Assembly: GCF_000159355.1 (NCBI RefSeq)
Contig: NZ_GG670121.1
Location: 104,651 to 168,650 of the forward strand
Length of the DNA: 64,000 nt
Origin: Lactobacillus johnsonii ATCC 33200
GTDB taxonomy: Bacteria; Bacillota; Bacilli; Lactobacillales; Lactobacillaceae
Direction: 5' to 3'
The notes beneath the pieces were generated by a model, which saw only the letters and a program-made list of their open reading frames with translations, made no database searches and was not told the origin of the DNA. Below, piece by piece: positions 1 to 9,563 of this stretch; position 1 is the stretch's first letter; every line of letters begins with the position of its first letter. A program made the position numbers and the translations under genes.

Positions 1-527
1 TTACTTTGTTCTTCTTCATTAATATGCTCAGAAGCACCTTCTTCAAGTTCAGCAATATTTTGATCGCTTAGTTGACCATAGTTAGGGAATTTTCTAGCAC
101 GGTAATATACATCCCCATCAACTTCATAAGCAAAGCCTTTATCAATTAAATCTTGAACAAAGTCGATAATTTCTTTAATTTCATGAGTTGCGCGTGGATG
201 AAGAGTAGCTGGCTCAATATTTAATGCTTCGGTATCTTCCATAAAAGCCTTAATGTAGCGCTCAGCAAGCTTTTCGACAGTTGTATGTTCTTTATGGGCC
301 TCATTAATCATCTTATCGTCAACATCGGTGAAGTTAGAAACATAATTCACATCATAGCCTCGATACTCAAAATATCGACGAATTGTATCAAACGCAATCA
401 CACTGCGGGCATTTCCAATATGAATATAATTATAAACAGTTGGTCCACAAACGTACATGCTTACTTTTCCAGCTACTAATGGCTTAAACTCTTCTTTTTT
501 TCGAGTTAAAGTGTTAAAGACCTTCAT
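1..527 (-). CDS. cysS: Cysteinyl-tRNA synthetase, N-terminal part (runs off window)
   Basis: Class I aminoacyl-tRNA synthetase that charges tRNA-Cys. About 175 N-terminal residues are visible and the 3' end lies outside the window; the family is usually about 470 residues. The N-terminus carries the zinc-ligand/nucleotide-binding stretch [19 protein letters not shown], which includes the class I HIGH-type motif as HIGN. The ATG at 527 is preferred over the in-frame ATG at 533 because the AGAGGA ribosome-binding site lies about 7 bases before 527 but only 1 base before 533. It follows gltX in the same direction, separated by the gltX terminator. No T-box fits in the 45 bases between that terminator and the start. 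Confidence 0.95.
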   Translation of the reverse strand, partial: MKVFNTLTRKKEEFKPLVAGKVSMYVCGPTVYNYIHIGNARSVIAFDTIRRYFEYRGYDVNYVSNFTDVDDKMINEAHKEHTTVEKLAERYIKAFMEDTEALNIEPATLHPRATHEIKEIIDFVQDLIDKGFAYEVDGDVYYRARKFPNYGQLSDQNIAELEEGASEHINEEEQS

Positions 528-572
528 GATCATTCCTCTTTCATTTAAGACATTCTTTCATAACTATTCTAA

Positions 573-602
573 CAAAAAAAGCTACGCTTTCACGTAGCTT
601 TA
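573..602 (-). terminator. Rho-independent terminator of gltX
   Basis: The inverted repeat AAAGCTACG / CGTAGCTTT with a short loop is followed on the minus strand by a run of seven T (complement of 573-580). It begins about 15 bases after the gltX stop and separates gltX from cysS. Confidence 0.85.
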
Positions 603-616
603 ACTGTATTAAATAA

Positions 617-2116
617 TTAAAGACCTAAATCACTTAATTGCTTTAAAGTTAAGTCAATGTGCTTGTTAACTTTTTCCTTACCCATTAACTCAATAGCTTC
701 ACCAATACCAGGTCCAACCATTGAACGAGTAGCAGCAATTCTAATTGGCATAAATAATTTTCTACCCTTTACGCCAGTTTCACGACGAGTAGCTTGAATT
801 GCGTTCATAGCTTGTACAGCAGTAAAGCGAGGAACAGCATTTAATTGCTTCTTGAATTCTTCAATTACAGGACGAGCATCGTCTTTCTTGATTTCTTCAA
901 TTTCTGCATCAGATAATTCTGGAGCTTCTTCAAAGAAGATCTTAGCAATATCTACAATTTGCTTAGTATAAGACATTTGTACAGCGTAAATATTTACTAA
1001 TTGACGAACCCATTCCATCTTTTCTGGTGAAATTTCTTTATCAACTAAACCTGCTTCTTGTAAGTTATTCAAAGCAAGATCTAATAAAAGATCACGGTCT
1101 GCCTTCTTAACGTATTGGTTGTTAATCCATTCAAGTTTCTTTTGGTCAAAGGCAGCTGGTGACTTAGATAAACGCTTAGGATCAAATGACTTAATTAATT
1201 CTCTTTGTGAGAAAATTTCACTTTCACCAACAGGAGACCAGCCAAGTAAGGTAATAAAGTTGAACATTGCGTCTGGTAAGTAACCAAGGTCACGGTATTG
1301 TTCAATAAATTGAAGAACTGATTCATCACGCTTAGAAAGTTTTTTACCAGTTTCAGAGTTAATGATCAAAGTCATGTGACCAAACTTAGGTGGTTCCCAG
1401 CCAAGTGCTTCATAAACAACTAATTGCTTAGGAGTGTTAGCTACGTGGTCGTCCCCTCTAAGAACGTGAGTAATTTCCATTAAGTGGTCATCAATTACAA
1501 CGGCGAAGTTGTAGGTTGGCATACCATCACGTTTTTGAATAACGAAGTCACCACCGATAGTATCTGATTCAAATGATACCTTACCCTTAACCATATCTTC
1601 CCAAGCATAAGTTCTATTTTCAGGAATGTGGATACGAACAACTGGCTTTAAGCCTTTTGCTTCTGCAGCTGCTTGAGCTTCTTTAATTTCATCAGCGGTC
1701 ATGCCTTCATATTCATAAGTGTAGTGAGGAGCAATTCCCATTGCACGTTGTTCTTCACGTTGTGCTTCAAGTTCTTCCTCAGTCTTGTATGAATAGTAAG
1801 CTTTACCTTCATCAATTAATTGTTGAATATATTTATTGTAAATGTCTTTACGCTCTGATTGGCGGTAAGGGCCAAAGTCGCCACCCTTATCAGGACCTTC
1901 ATCCCAGTCAATACCTAACCAGTGCAAGTTTTCCATTTGGGACTTAGAACCACCTTCAACGTTACGTTTTTGGTCCGTATCTTCAATTCTTAAGACCATT
2001 GTCCCTTTATTGTGACGTGCAAATAGATAGTTAAATAATGCAGTACGTGCGTTACCAATGTGCAAGTGACCTGTTGGACTTGGTGCGTAACGAACGCGGA
2101 TTTTTTGTTTTGCCAA
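617..2116 (-). CDS. gltX: Glutamyl-tRNA synthetase
   Basis: Class I synthetase that attaches glutamate to tRNA-Glu. In lactobacilli the family is typically non-discriminating and also charges tRNA-Gln for GatCAB amidation; that is family knowledge, not visible here. The 499-residue protein has the normal length. It shows the N-terminal [19 protein letters not shown] block with the HIGH-type motif near residue 20, and KLSKRD (KMSKS-type loop) near residue 260. The start codon is TTG, with a weak GAGG 13 bases upstream; no better in-frame start is seen. A good sigma-70-type promoter lies just upstream, and a terminator follows the gene. Confidence 0.97.
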   Translation of the reverse strand: MAKQKIRVRYAPSPTGHLHIGNARTALFNYLFARHNKGTMVLRIEDTDQKRNVEGGSKSQMENLHWLGIDWDEGPDKGGDFGPYRQSERKDIYNKYIQQLIDEGKAYYSYKTEEELEAQREEQRAMGIAPHYTYEYEGMTADEIKEAQAAAEAKGLKPVVRIHIPENRTYAWEDMVKGKVSFESDTIGGDFVIQKRDGMPTYNFAVVIDDHLMEITHVLRGDDHVANTPKQLVVYEALGWEPPKFGHMTLIINSETGKKLSKRDESVLQFIEQYRDLGYLPDAMFNFITLLGWSPVGESEIFSQRELIKSFDPKRLSKSPAAFDQKKLEWINNQYVKKADRDLLLDLALNNLQEAGLVDKEISPEKMEWVRQLVNIYAVQMSYTKQIVDIAKIFFEEAPELSDAEIEEIKKDDARPVIEEFKKQLNAVPRFTAVQAMNAIQATRRETGVKGRKLFMPIRIAATRSMVGPGIGEAIELMGKEKVNKHIDLTLKQLSDLGL

Positions 2117-2160
2117 AATTAAAGCGCCTCTTTCAAAATTTATTAAAATTCATCCATTTA

Positions 2161-2189
2161 AGTGTAACTTTTAACGAGCAAAAGTTCAA
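2161..2189 (-). promoter_or_regulatory. Predicted promoter of gltX
   Basis: On the minus strand, TTGAAC (2184-2189) and TACACT (2161-2166) are separated by exactly 17 bases, about 45 bases before the gltX start. The spacer contains a small inverted repeat (AACTTTT / AAAAGTT) with no T-run. This suggests gltX can be transcribed independently of radA. Confidence 0.6.
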
Positions 2190-2197
2190 TCTCTCTG

Positions 2198-3577
2198 CTA
2201 GTTAAAAACAAGTTTTAAAGCTTGTGGTAAACTTGCTACTCCAATTACTTCGATCTCAGAGTTATTCTTAAGGTCCTGGTTTAAGTTGTTTTTAGGGATA
2301 AAAATCCTCTTAAAGCCTACTTTTGCAGCCTCTTTAACTCTAGCTTCAATTTGATTAACTCTTCTAATTTCACCAGTTAAGCCAACTTCACCTACAAAGC
2401 AATCAGTCGAAGAAATTTCTTTATTTTTGTAACTTGAAGCAACCGCCATACAAATTGCAAGATCAATTGCTGGTTCATTTAATTTAATCCCACCAGTTGC
2501 AGTTAGAAAAGCATCTTGATTTTGAAGCATTAAGTTGCCTCTTTTTTCTAAAACTGCCAATAAAAGTGCTACTCGATTAAAATCTAATCCTGAAGTTGTT
2601 CTTTTTGCATATCCGAATGCTGTTGGGGTTACTAAAGCTTGGATATCCGCAAGAAGCGGCCGCGTTCCTTCAAGTGAAACGACAACTGAAGATCCAGTCG
2701 AATTAGGTAAGCGTTCGTCTAAGAAAATAGCTGAAGGATTACTTACTTCTGCTAACCCTTCATTTTTCATCTCAAACATTCCAATTTCATTAGCTGCGCC
2801 AAAACGATTCTTGACTGATCTTAAAATTCGATATGAGTGGTGCCCATCTCCTTCAAAGTAAAGGACGGTATCAACCATATGTTCCATAATCTTGGGACCA
2901 GCAATTGCTCCTTCTTTAGTTACATGCCCAATAACAAAAGTAGTTATTTGTTCATTTTTAGCAATTTTCATTAATTCACTTGTTACTTCACGTACTTGAG
3001 AAGCAGATCCAACCATTGAATCAAGTGAAGGTTCGTTCATTGTTTGAATAGAGTCAATTACCAAAAAATCTGGCTTAATTTCATCAATCTGGTCACGAAT
3101 ATTCTGCATATTTGTTTCTGGATAAAGCAAAATTCCGCTATCGCTTACTCCTAGTCGATCTGCTCGCATCTTTATTTGACTCGCAGACTCTTCTCCTGAA
3201 ACATATAAGACGCTATGTTCTTTAGCTAAAGCACCAGTAATTTGAAGCATTAAGGTTGATTTTCCAATTCCTGGATCTCCTCCAATTAAAACTAAAGATC
3301 CTGGAACAATCCCTCCTCCTAAAACTCGATTTAATTCTTCAAAAGGAGTCACAATTCTTTTTTCTTTCTCAGCTTTTACTTCAGTTAACTTTACTGGATC
3401 ATTATTTCCAATTTTAGTCATCAACCGGCTTGCAGTTGCCTTAGTTGATACTTTTTTAATTTCCTGTGTCTCTTCTTCAAATTGATTCCAAGCACCACAA
3501 TTGGGACATCTCCCAAGATAGGAAGCAGAAATATATCCACAATTACGACACTTATAACGAGTTTTAACTTTTGCCAT
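2198..3577 (-). CDS. radA: DNA repair protein RadA (Sms)
   Basis: RecA-related ATPase that promotes branch migration in recombinational repair and, in naturally competent Firmicutes, in transformation. Visible parts in order: an N-terminal four-cysteine zinc finger (C10, C13, C24, C27), a RecA-like core with Walker A GGDPGIGKST at about residues 99-108, the RadA-specific KNRFG motif near residue 256, and a C-terminal Lon-protease-like domain. The length of 459 residues is normal. Its ATG overlaps the dut stop codon by one base (TAATG), so the two are probably translationally coupled. Confidence 0.97.
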   Translation of the reverse strand: MAKVKTRYKCRNCGYISASYLGRCPNCGAWNQFEEETQEIKKVSTKATASRLMTKIGNNDPVKLTEVKAEKEKRIVTPFEELNRVLGGGIVPGSLVLIGGDPGIGKSTLMLQITGALAKEHSVLYVSGEESASQIKMRADRLGVSDSGILLYPETNMQNIRDQIDEIKPDFLVIDSIQTMNEPSLDSMVGSASQVREVTSELMKIAKNEQITTFVIGHVTKEGAIAGPKIMEHMVDTVLYFEGDGHHSYRILRSVKNRFGAANEIGMFEMKNEGLAEVSNPSAIFLDERLPNSTGSSVVVSLEGTRPLLADIQALVTPTAFGYAKRTTSGLDFNRVALLLAVLEKRGNLMLQNQDAFLTATGGIKLNEPAIDLAICMAVASSYKNKEISSTDCFVGEVGLTGEIRRVNQIEARVKEAAKVGFKRIFIPKNNLNQDLKNNSEIEVIGVASLPQALKLVFN

Positions 3578-4128
3578 TAGTCATCATTCCTTGTTCCAGA
3601 CGAACCAAATCCTCCAAGACGCTGTCTTTGAACTGGATCATCATTATCTGCTTTTAAGTAAGGCATAAAAATTCCTTGTCCAATTCGTTCACCCTTTTTG
3701 ATCTTTAGTGGACGAACGCCGTAATTAATTAATTGGAAGTAAATTTCACCTTCGTTTTTTTCATTATTATAGTAGTCACTGTCAATTACACCGATCCCAT
3801 TTGGCAAAGTAACGTTTCGCTTATAAGTATTAGAAGAGCGGTTAGCTAAAATTAGAACTTCATCCTCTGGCATGTATGCCTTAATTCCAGTGGGTACTAA
3901 AAAAGGTTTTAATACTTTTTCAGCTAATTCTAGATCGTGTTCATTCAATTCATGACCATTTCTAATTAGCCTAAAAATTCGAACAAAGTTCATACACCAA
4001 ATTGATGGCAAAACTATATCTTGTGCACATTCAAAGTCATAGCCTGCACTCGCAATTGTTTGGCGTTGAGGCAGGTGGAGGCCTGCATTACGGTATTTAG
4101 ATACTATTTCAAAACCACGTTTTTTCAT
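3577..4128 (-). CDS. dut: dUTP diphosphatase
   Basis: Hydrolyses dUTP to dUMP and pyrophosphate, limiting uracil in DNA and supplying dUMP for dTMP synthesis. The five family motifs are recognisable: SAGYDFECA (1), LANRSSNT (2), GVIDSDYYNN (3), ERIGQGIF (4) and the C-terminal phosphate-closing RLGGFGSSGT (5). At 183 residues it is longer than the usual 145-150, because of an insertion of about 30 residues between motifs 1 and 2, a layout also seen in Lactobacillus and phage enzymes. Motif 2 is slightly unusual (NRSSN in place of the common RSG form). It shares an operon with radA. Confidence 0.93.
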   Translation of the reverse strand: MKKRGFEIVSKYRNAGLHLPQRQTIASAGYDFECAQDIVLPSIWCMNFVRIFRLIRNGHELNEHDLELAEKVLKPFLVPTGIKAYMPEDEVLILANRSSNTYKRNVTLPNGIGVIDSDYYNNEKNEGEIYFQLINYGVRPLKIKKGERIGQGIFMPYLKADNDDPVQRQRLGGFGSSGTRNDD

Positions 4129-4175
4129 TTTTACCCTCTCTTACATTCGCTTAGACCTATATTTTACGTTAATTT

Positions 4176-4181
4176 ATTATA
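4176..4181 (-). promoter_or_regulatory. Possible -10 element for dut-radA
   Basis: A consensus TATAAT occurs on the minus strand about 50 bases before the dut start. No good -35 hexamer is seen at 16-18 bases, so this is a tentative promoter call. Confidence 0.35.
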
Positions 4182-4202
4182 CTTGTCCTACTTATATATA
4201 CG

Positions 4203-4242
4203 AAAAAAACACTTATTTTTTGGGCCAATAAGTGCTTTATTT
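4203..4242. terminator. Terminator hairpin downstream of the LCP remnant
   Basis: The inverted repeat CACTTATT (4210-4217) / AATAAGTG (4227-4234) is flanked by A- and T-runs on both sides. On the minus strand it follows the end of the LCP gene and is succeeded by a T-run (complement of 4203-4209), so it probably ends that transcript. Confidence 0.75.
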
Positions 4243-4246
4243 TTTA

Positions 4247-5281
4247 TCATACTTTATTAACTGGAATATAAACTTGAGCGTCATTTGGTAAAACATAATT
4301 TACATTATTATAGCCATTCCAGTTAGTTTGCATATCATTCATTTTGGTTTGAATATTATTAACTTTAACCTTTGTTAATCCTAGTGCTTGACGGGTATTA
4401 TCTGACAAACGCTGCATTTCCCGATTTGGAGCTATTTGAAAACTAAAATTATCAATTGTCGCATTTTTTCCCTTGTAAATGATCACTCTGAGTATTGGAT
4501 AATGCCCCATGATAGTTCTTATATAGAGTCATTAAATCATCTAAAGGTAAATCAGTCCGAACATTATCTTTGGCCGTATCGAGTAAAGAATTCATTTGCA
4601 TAAATTTTTTGATTTATTAACTTTTGTCAGAGCACTAAGCAGAACCTGCTGTCCTCGTTTTTGACAGCCGTAGTCATTATCAGGATCATCATATCTCATT
4701 CTACTGTAGCCTAAAGCCTCGCTGCCATTTAAATACTGTTTTCCCTTAGGATATGTATGTCCTTCATACTTAAAAGCAAAAGGATTATTAACAGTAACGC
4801 CGCCAACAGCGTCTACGGTCTTTTCTAATCCACCCATATTAACCAAGGCATAATAATCAACAGGAACATCTAGTAATTCATGAACCTGCTTTTTTATTTC
4901 TCTAGGTCCGCCTAAAGCATAGGCTGCATTAATTTTGGTATATTCTACCTTATTTTTAGTTTCAACCCTTACTAATGTATCTCGAGGAATAGCAGTTGTA
5001 GTTAAAGTTTGCTTTTTAGGATTAACAGTAATTAATTCCAAGGTATCTGTATTTCCAGCATAACTAGTTCCTCGTCCTAAGGCTCCCACATCAGTACCTA
5101 ATACCAAGATTGAAAATGGCTTTCCTTGTTTTAATTGCTGACGACTGGCTAAAGAATGATTAGTAGAAATAGTATCAGCCGTCGATTGAATTTTTTGGTA
5201 TTCATAACCAAAAATTCCTAAAATCGCTACTATTAAGATCCCAACTATTGAGAAAAATAAATATTTTTTCTTGAGTTTCAT
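4247..5281 (-). pseudogene. LytR-CpsA-Psr (LCP) family cell-wall glycopolymer transferase, frameshifted
   Basis: LCP proteins are membrane-anchored enzymes that transfer teichoic acids or capsule from lipid carriers to peptidoglycan. The start at 5281 has a good GGAGG. One N-terminal membrane segment (about residues 6-24) is followed by LCP landmarks: VLGTDVG, NTDTLELITVNPKK, the IPRDT arginine loop and YSRMRYDDPDNDYG. The frame breaks at an A-run (complement of 4605-4610), which needs one more A and leads to a TGA at 4592-4594. It returns to the original frame at another A-run (complement of 4464-4469), which has one A too many. The peptide between them (RTDLPLDDLMTLYKNYHG) is LCP-like only in the shifted frame. 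The usually conserved Arg after DYG is Cys. Either the gene has decayed or the assembly has two compensating homopolymer errors. Confidence 0.85.
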
Positions 5282-5415
5282 ATTTTTTCCTCCAAATTCC
5301 GTGATCAGAATAACAAAAAGAAGCATCTAATTATCTCTTTTATCTATTTTTTTAATAAAGCTTTAGGCTAATAAAAAAATTATTTATATCATATTTAAAT
5401 TTTAAATACCGTGAC

Positions 5416-5445
5416 TAGACATAACTCTTTATTTTAAGCTAAAAT
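5416..5445 (+). promoter_or_regulatory. Possible pepC promoter
   Basis: TAGACA (5416-5421) and TAAAAT (5440-5445) are 18 bases apart. A perfect TATAAT directly follows at 5445-5450 but lacks a spaced -35. They lie about 35-60 bases before the pepC start, in the 197-base divergent gap shared with the LCP remnant. Confidence 0.4.
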
Positions 5446-5478
5446 ATAATTAAGTTTTTTTTAATTAAGGAGGATCTT

Positions 5479-6828
5479 ATGAGCAAAGAAATTACAAACG
5501 ATCTTATTAATAATTTCGAAAATGACTTTAACTCAAGTAAAGCTAACAAAATTGCGGCTCGTGCTGCTCAAGAAAATGGTATTTTTAAAGCTAGTCAAAA
5601 TCTACAAACTAAGATTGACTTAGACCCAACTTTTTCAATTGAAATTGATACTGGCAAAGTTGCTAACCAAAAACAATCTGGTCGCTGCTGGATGTTCAGT
5701 GCTTTAAACACAATGCGTCATTCAATTCAAAAGAACTTCAAAATTAAGGACTTTGAATTATCTCAAAATTACACTAACTTCTGGGACAAATTTGAAAAGT
5801 CAAACTGGTTCTTCGAAAATGTGATTGCTACTGCTGATAAAGACTTAGGCGATCGTAAAGTTGCTTTCCTATTTGCAACCCCACAACAAGACGGTGGTCA
5901 ATGGGATATGCTTTGCGGAATAATTGAAAAATATGGTATTGTTCCAAAGAAAGTTTACCCAGAAACTGCTAATGCAATTAATTCAAGTGCTTTAAATGAT
6001 ACTTTAAATACACTTCTTAGAAAAGATGGTCTTGAATTACGTAAGATGGTTCAAGATGGAAAGAGTGAAGAAGAAGTTCAAGAACGCAAAAACGAAATGC
6101 TTAAAGAAGTTTACCGTATTTTAGCTATTTCTCTTGGTGTTCCACCTAAAACTTTTGACTTTGAATACAAAGATGATGATGGTAACTACCATAGAGATGC
6201 TGCCTTAAGTCCACAAGACTTCTTTAAAAAGTATGTTGGTTGGGACTTAAGTGAATATATTTCCACAATTAATGCACCGACTAAAGACAAGCCTTTCCAT
6301 AAAGTATTTTCTGTTGAATACTTAGGAAATGTGGAAGGTGGCCGTCAAGTACGTCACTTGAACTTACCAATTGATGAAATGAAAGATTTGATTATCACTC
6401 AACTTAAAAACGGTGAAGTTGTTTGGTTTGGATCAAACGTTGTTAAAGATTCCGAACGTCAAGCCGGCTTACTTGATACTGAATTATACAAGCGTGACGA
6501 CTTATTTGACGTTGACTTTGACATGTCTAAAGCTGACATGCTTGATTCAGGCGAAAGCATGATGGACCACGCAATGGTTATTACAGGTGTTGATTTAGTC
6601 GATGGCAAGCCAACTAAGTGGAAGATTGAAAATTCTTGGGGTGAAAAGCCTGGATTTAAGGGTTACTTTATAATGAGTGACAGCTGGTTCGATAAATTTG
6701 TTTACCAAGCAGTTATCAACAAGAAATACCTTAGTGATGACTTGAAGAAGGCTTTTGAAGAAGGCAGTAAAGATCCAATTCAATTACTTCCTTGGGATCC
6801 AATGGGTGCTTTAGCTAATAATTATTAG
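5479..6828 (+). CDS. pepC: Aminopeptidase C (bleomycin hydrolase family, C1B)
   Basis: Cytoplasmic thiol aminopeptidase that removes N-terminal residues from peptides taken up during growth on protein-rich media. The papain-like catalytic set is intact: the Cys in QKQSGRCWMFSALN (C70), the His in MMDHAMVITGVD (about H364) and the Asn in KIENSWGEKPG (about N385). The length of 449 residues matches other lactobacillal PepC enzymes. A strong AAGGAGG lies 7 bases before the ATG and a terminator follows. It is intact although broken genes flank it on both sides (LCP remnant and the LtrA/permease chimera). Confidence 0.97.
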   Translation: MSKEITNDLINNFENDFNSSKANKIAARAAQENGIFKASQNLQTKIDLDPTFSIEIDTGKVANQKQSGRCWMFSALNTMRHSIQKNFKIKDFELSQNYTNFWDKFEKSNWFFENVIATADKDLGDRKVAFLFATPQQDGGQWDMLCGIIEKYGIVPKKVYPETANAINSSALNDTLNTLLRKDGLELRKMVQDGKSEEEVQERKNEMLKEVYRILAISLGVPPKTFDFEYKDDDGNYHRDAALSPQDFFKKYVGWDLSEYISTINAPTKDKPFHKVFSVEYLGNVEGGRQVRHLNLPIDEMKDLIITQLKNGEVVWFGSNVVKDSERQAGLLDTELYKRDDLFDVDFDMSKADMLDSGESMMDHAMVITGVDLVDGKPTKWKIENSWGEKPGFKGYFIMSDSWFDKFVYQAVINKKYLSDDLKKAFEEGSKDPIQLLPWDPMGALANNY

Positions 6829-6836
6829 AAATAAAA

Positions 6837-6880
6837 AATCATTCAGAATGCAACATAAAGCAAACTGAATGATTTTTTAT
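6837..6880 (+). terminator. Terminator of pepC
   Basis: The stem AATCATTCAG (6837-6846) / CTGAATGATT (6865-6874) has an 18-base loop and is followed by a T-run on the plus strand. Confidence 0.85.
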
Positions 6881-6987
6881 TTTATCTATCTTTCATATCT
6901 AAAAATATAAAATTAATTTCTTTCACTACAGCTTTCTCTCTTACTTTATAATAATAGCAGTCATTAAGTAAAAAAGGATCTCATACA

Positions 6988-8090
6988 ATGCCTAACATAT
7001 TAACAAAACGTGTTTCAATGATTGAATTATTTTATGATCTTGTGTTTGCTTATATGATCTCGCAAGCAACCAGTTTGATTCATCATTTACAGCACGGAAC
7101 TATTTCGCCTGTTTCATTTTTGATCTTTGCAGTTATCGTGATTGTCTTCATTAATTCTTGGATGGTTCAATCCGTTTTTACTAACCGCTATGGATCATCG
7201 AGTTGGACAGATATTACTTTTACTTTATTGATATGATGATTTTGCTATATATGTCCAACTCTTTTAGCAATACTAGTTCAAAAGATTTAACTACTTTCTT
7301 CCTGGCTGCTAGTTTACTATCTTTTACCCTCTTTCTTCAGTATCTAATTGTTTTCTTTAAATCGTCTAATTCAAACGATAAGAATATTGCTAAAGCCTTT
7401 TGCAGCATTTTAATCTTTAGAACTCTTGCCTTATTAGTCGTTGGTCTTTCTAACACAAGCCTGGGTCGACTAGTTTATGTCCAAATGGCTGGAATGACTA
7501 TTATTGCATATCTATTCAAATTAATTCCAAACGTAGAAGAATTTGTAATTTTACTAACACAGTGTGTCACTGTTCTATATCTCTTCTACTACATTCTAAT
7601 GTTTGTCGCATTCTTACGTTTACGTTACCAACAACCTAACCGTCCTCGTTCATTTAAAGTACCTAGTGGTAAAGTAGGAGCTTGGATTATTGCCGGTGTT
7701 GGCCTCATTTTATCAATTTTCGGTATCGTTCTTGCCTTTTATCCACCAGCACAAGTTAAGACAGAAGTCGGATCTCCAGTAACTTATATAATTGTTATTG
7801 CAGTTTTAGTTGCGGTTGTATTACTTACCTGTTTAGGACTTTATCTTCTTTCTAAAAAGCATCCAAATTGAGTAAATCCAAAAAAAGAATTTGCTCCCTT
7901 TACTTGGGAAATTGAAGGATTACCAAAGCCTGAAAAAGTTATATCAAATATTCCTACTGTATTAATGTCTAAAAATCAGAATCCAATGGGGATGCCGATT
8001 AAGCGCCCATATAAACCTGATCAACAAGTAGCTAAATCAGTAGTTGATGCGGATAAACGGAATGAGTCAGTTGAAGAGAATCAAAGCTAA
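6988..8090 (+). pseudogene. Chimeric remnant: LtrA-like protein fused to an amino-acid permease C-terminus
   Basis: The first part (6988 to about 7470) encodes the start of a low-temperature-requirement-A family membrane protein, with the signature RVSMIELFYDLVFAY. One T is missing around 7224-7226, so the first frame ends at 7236 and the homology continues in another frame (FIDMMILLYMSNSFS). Around 7470-7490 the protein changes to the last membrane helices and cytoplasmic tail of an APC-superfamily permease of the glutamate/GABA antiporter type, with the loop RYQQPNRPRSFKVPSGK. An in-frame TGA at 7869-7871 interrupts that tail, which then continues in the same frame (EFAPFTWEIEG) to a TAA at 8088-8090. 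A deletion joining two membrane-protein genes, followed by two further lesions, explains this best. No function is expected. Confidence 0.85.
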
Positions 8091-8117
8091 TTTATAGTAG
8101 ACTCAAAATATATTTCT

Positions 8118-8164
8118 ATCCTGTTGATGAATATTTCTTATATTTCATCAACAGGATTTTTTTG
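8118..8164 (+). terminator. Terminator of the former permease gene
   Basis: A perfect 14-base inverted repeat (8118-8131 and 8144-8157) with a 12-base loop is followed by TTTTTTT on the plus strand, 28 bases after the permease remnant's stop. Confidence 0.9.
8146..8159 (+). repeat. 14-base direct repeat, left copy
   Basis: CATCAACAGGATTT here recurs exactly at 9645-9658 on the same strand, on the other side of the IS3 element. The left copy is part of the right arm of the permease terminator. See the finding on this repeat. Confidence 0.7.
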
Positions 8165-8252
8165 TTTAAAAACCTTGCTTAACTTTAACTAATGAGATGA
8201 AAAAAGGAATCAAACAGCTCTTTGATATGAGCCCAAAAATTAGAATATATTA

Positions 8253-9188
8253 TTAAACTGTTTGATTTAAAACCATATTTCGATATTGAATCGGAGTATG
8301 TTTTTTTATTGAGCTCTTAATTCTAAAATTATTATAGTAATAAATATACTCTTTGATTGCATCTTCTAGTTCATCTAAATTCTTAAAATTTTTTCAAAGC
8401 CATACCACATTTCTCGCTTTAAGATACCAAAAAATCCTTCCATTAATCCATCATCTAATGAATTACCTTTTCTAGACATTGATTGCTCAATACCATGATC
8501 TGTAAGCCGTTTTTGAAAGGTAGAATGTTGATATTGCCATCCTTGATCAGTATGAAAAATAAGACCATTTAAAGCAGGATGAGCTTTATAGGCTAGGTCA
8601 AGCATGATCATTACTTGTTCTAAAACTGGACGGCGACTTAATGTATAAGAAATTATCTCATGGGTACACCCATCCATAATTGGTGATAAATATAATTTTT
8701 CGCCGTTTAAATGAAACTCAGTTATATCTGAATACCACTTTCTATCTGGTAAAATGGCTAAAAAATTGCGACATATCAAATTAGGTTTGATTTCACCTAC
8801 AGTTCCTCGATAAATTGAATATCTTTTTCTACGTCTAAGGGCAATACCAAATAAATGCATCTTTTTCATCAGACGCTTTACTTTCTTATGATTGATTTTA
8901 ATTCCTTCAATGTGCAATTGAGCTGTAATTCTTCTATAGCCGTAGCGATGTTTATGTTCCTCAAATATTTCTTTGATACGTTTCATGATCTGATGATTTT
9001 TTGAATCTTTATCATTTTGTTTTAGAACATAGTAATAATTACTTTTAGATAGGTGAGGTAAGTCAGGATTAGAATTGATTACATTTAATATGAAACTGAC
9101 GGTTACATGAAGTTCTTGCCTTAGTTCAGTAACCACCTGAGCTATTTCTGGTGCTTTTGGTTTTTTCTTTTGGAAACTAAGGCGCTCA
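8253..9188 (-). pseudogene. IS3-family OrfB transposase (DDE integrase), frameshifted
   Basis: The readable core, from an ATG at 9136, shows an HTH_21-like region (RYGYRRITAQL) and the DDE catalytic core: D137 in YSDITEF, D197 in FHTDQGWQYQ and E233 in DGLMEGFFGILKRE. After MWYGFEK the frame breaks at a homopolymer (8389-8394), giving an early stop at 8375. One extra A restores the expected tail KNLDELEDAIKEYIYYYNNF, ending at 8253. At the 5' side the peptide LSALVSKRK, expected from -1 frameshifting out of orfA, is separated from PKAPEIAQV by another missing base in the A-run at 9161-9166. Confidence 0.85.
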
Positions 9189-9563
9189 ATTTTTTACAAA
9201 TTCGTTTTCGACAGTAAGCTTGAGATTCTGTTGTTTTAAGTCTTTTACTTGTTTTTGTAGTTCTTTGATTTGTCGGTCTTTGCTTTTCATGATGTGGTCT
9301 GCCTTTCTTATGATTAATGAAACTTGATTCGCTGGTTCATCGTTAATCAATATTCTTTTAATGGCAGTTTTCTTAAATTCTACTGAATAAGAAGAATATG
9401 ATTTATTCAAGATTTTTAAGCCGTGAAGGTCTATTAGACGGATTAAATAATATAAATTGTCAGGTCTTACTCTATATTCTCTACCTAGTTGAGATAGTGA
9501 TTTATGATAATGTTTCCAATTATTGTAGATGTCAATTGTGTCTTGCTTAGATAATTTAGACAT
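9186..9563 (-). pseudogene. IS3-family OrfA, probably internally deleted
   Basis: The 125-residue protein has an N-terminal helix-turn-helix (LSQLGREYRVRPDNLYYLIR), then a second HTH start (EFKKTAIKRILINDEPANQV), and a C-terminal coiled coil (KDRQIKELQKQVKDLKQQN). In related OrfA proteins about 30 residues containing the recognition helix and a GRP motif follow ANQVSL; here IIRKADHIMKS follows at once, which suggests a deletion. It ends GTAAAAAATTGA, an A-run that could support programmed -1 frameshifting into orfB. The deletion claim rests on family knowledge and was not aligned. Confidence 0.6.

Noticed and set aside
528..572. Possible T-box leader for cysS
   Set aside because: Only about 45 bases separate the gltX terminator from the start; too short for a T-box.
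2535..2861. 108-residue open frame opposite radA
   Set aside because: It lies wholly inside radA, with no start context; codon pattern follows radA on the other strand.
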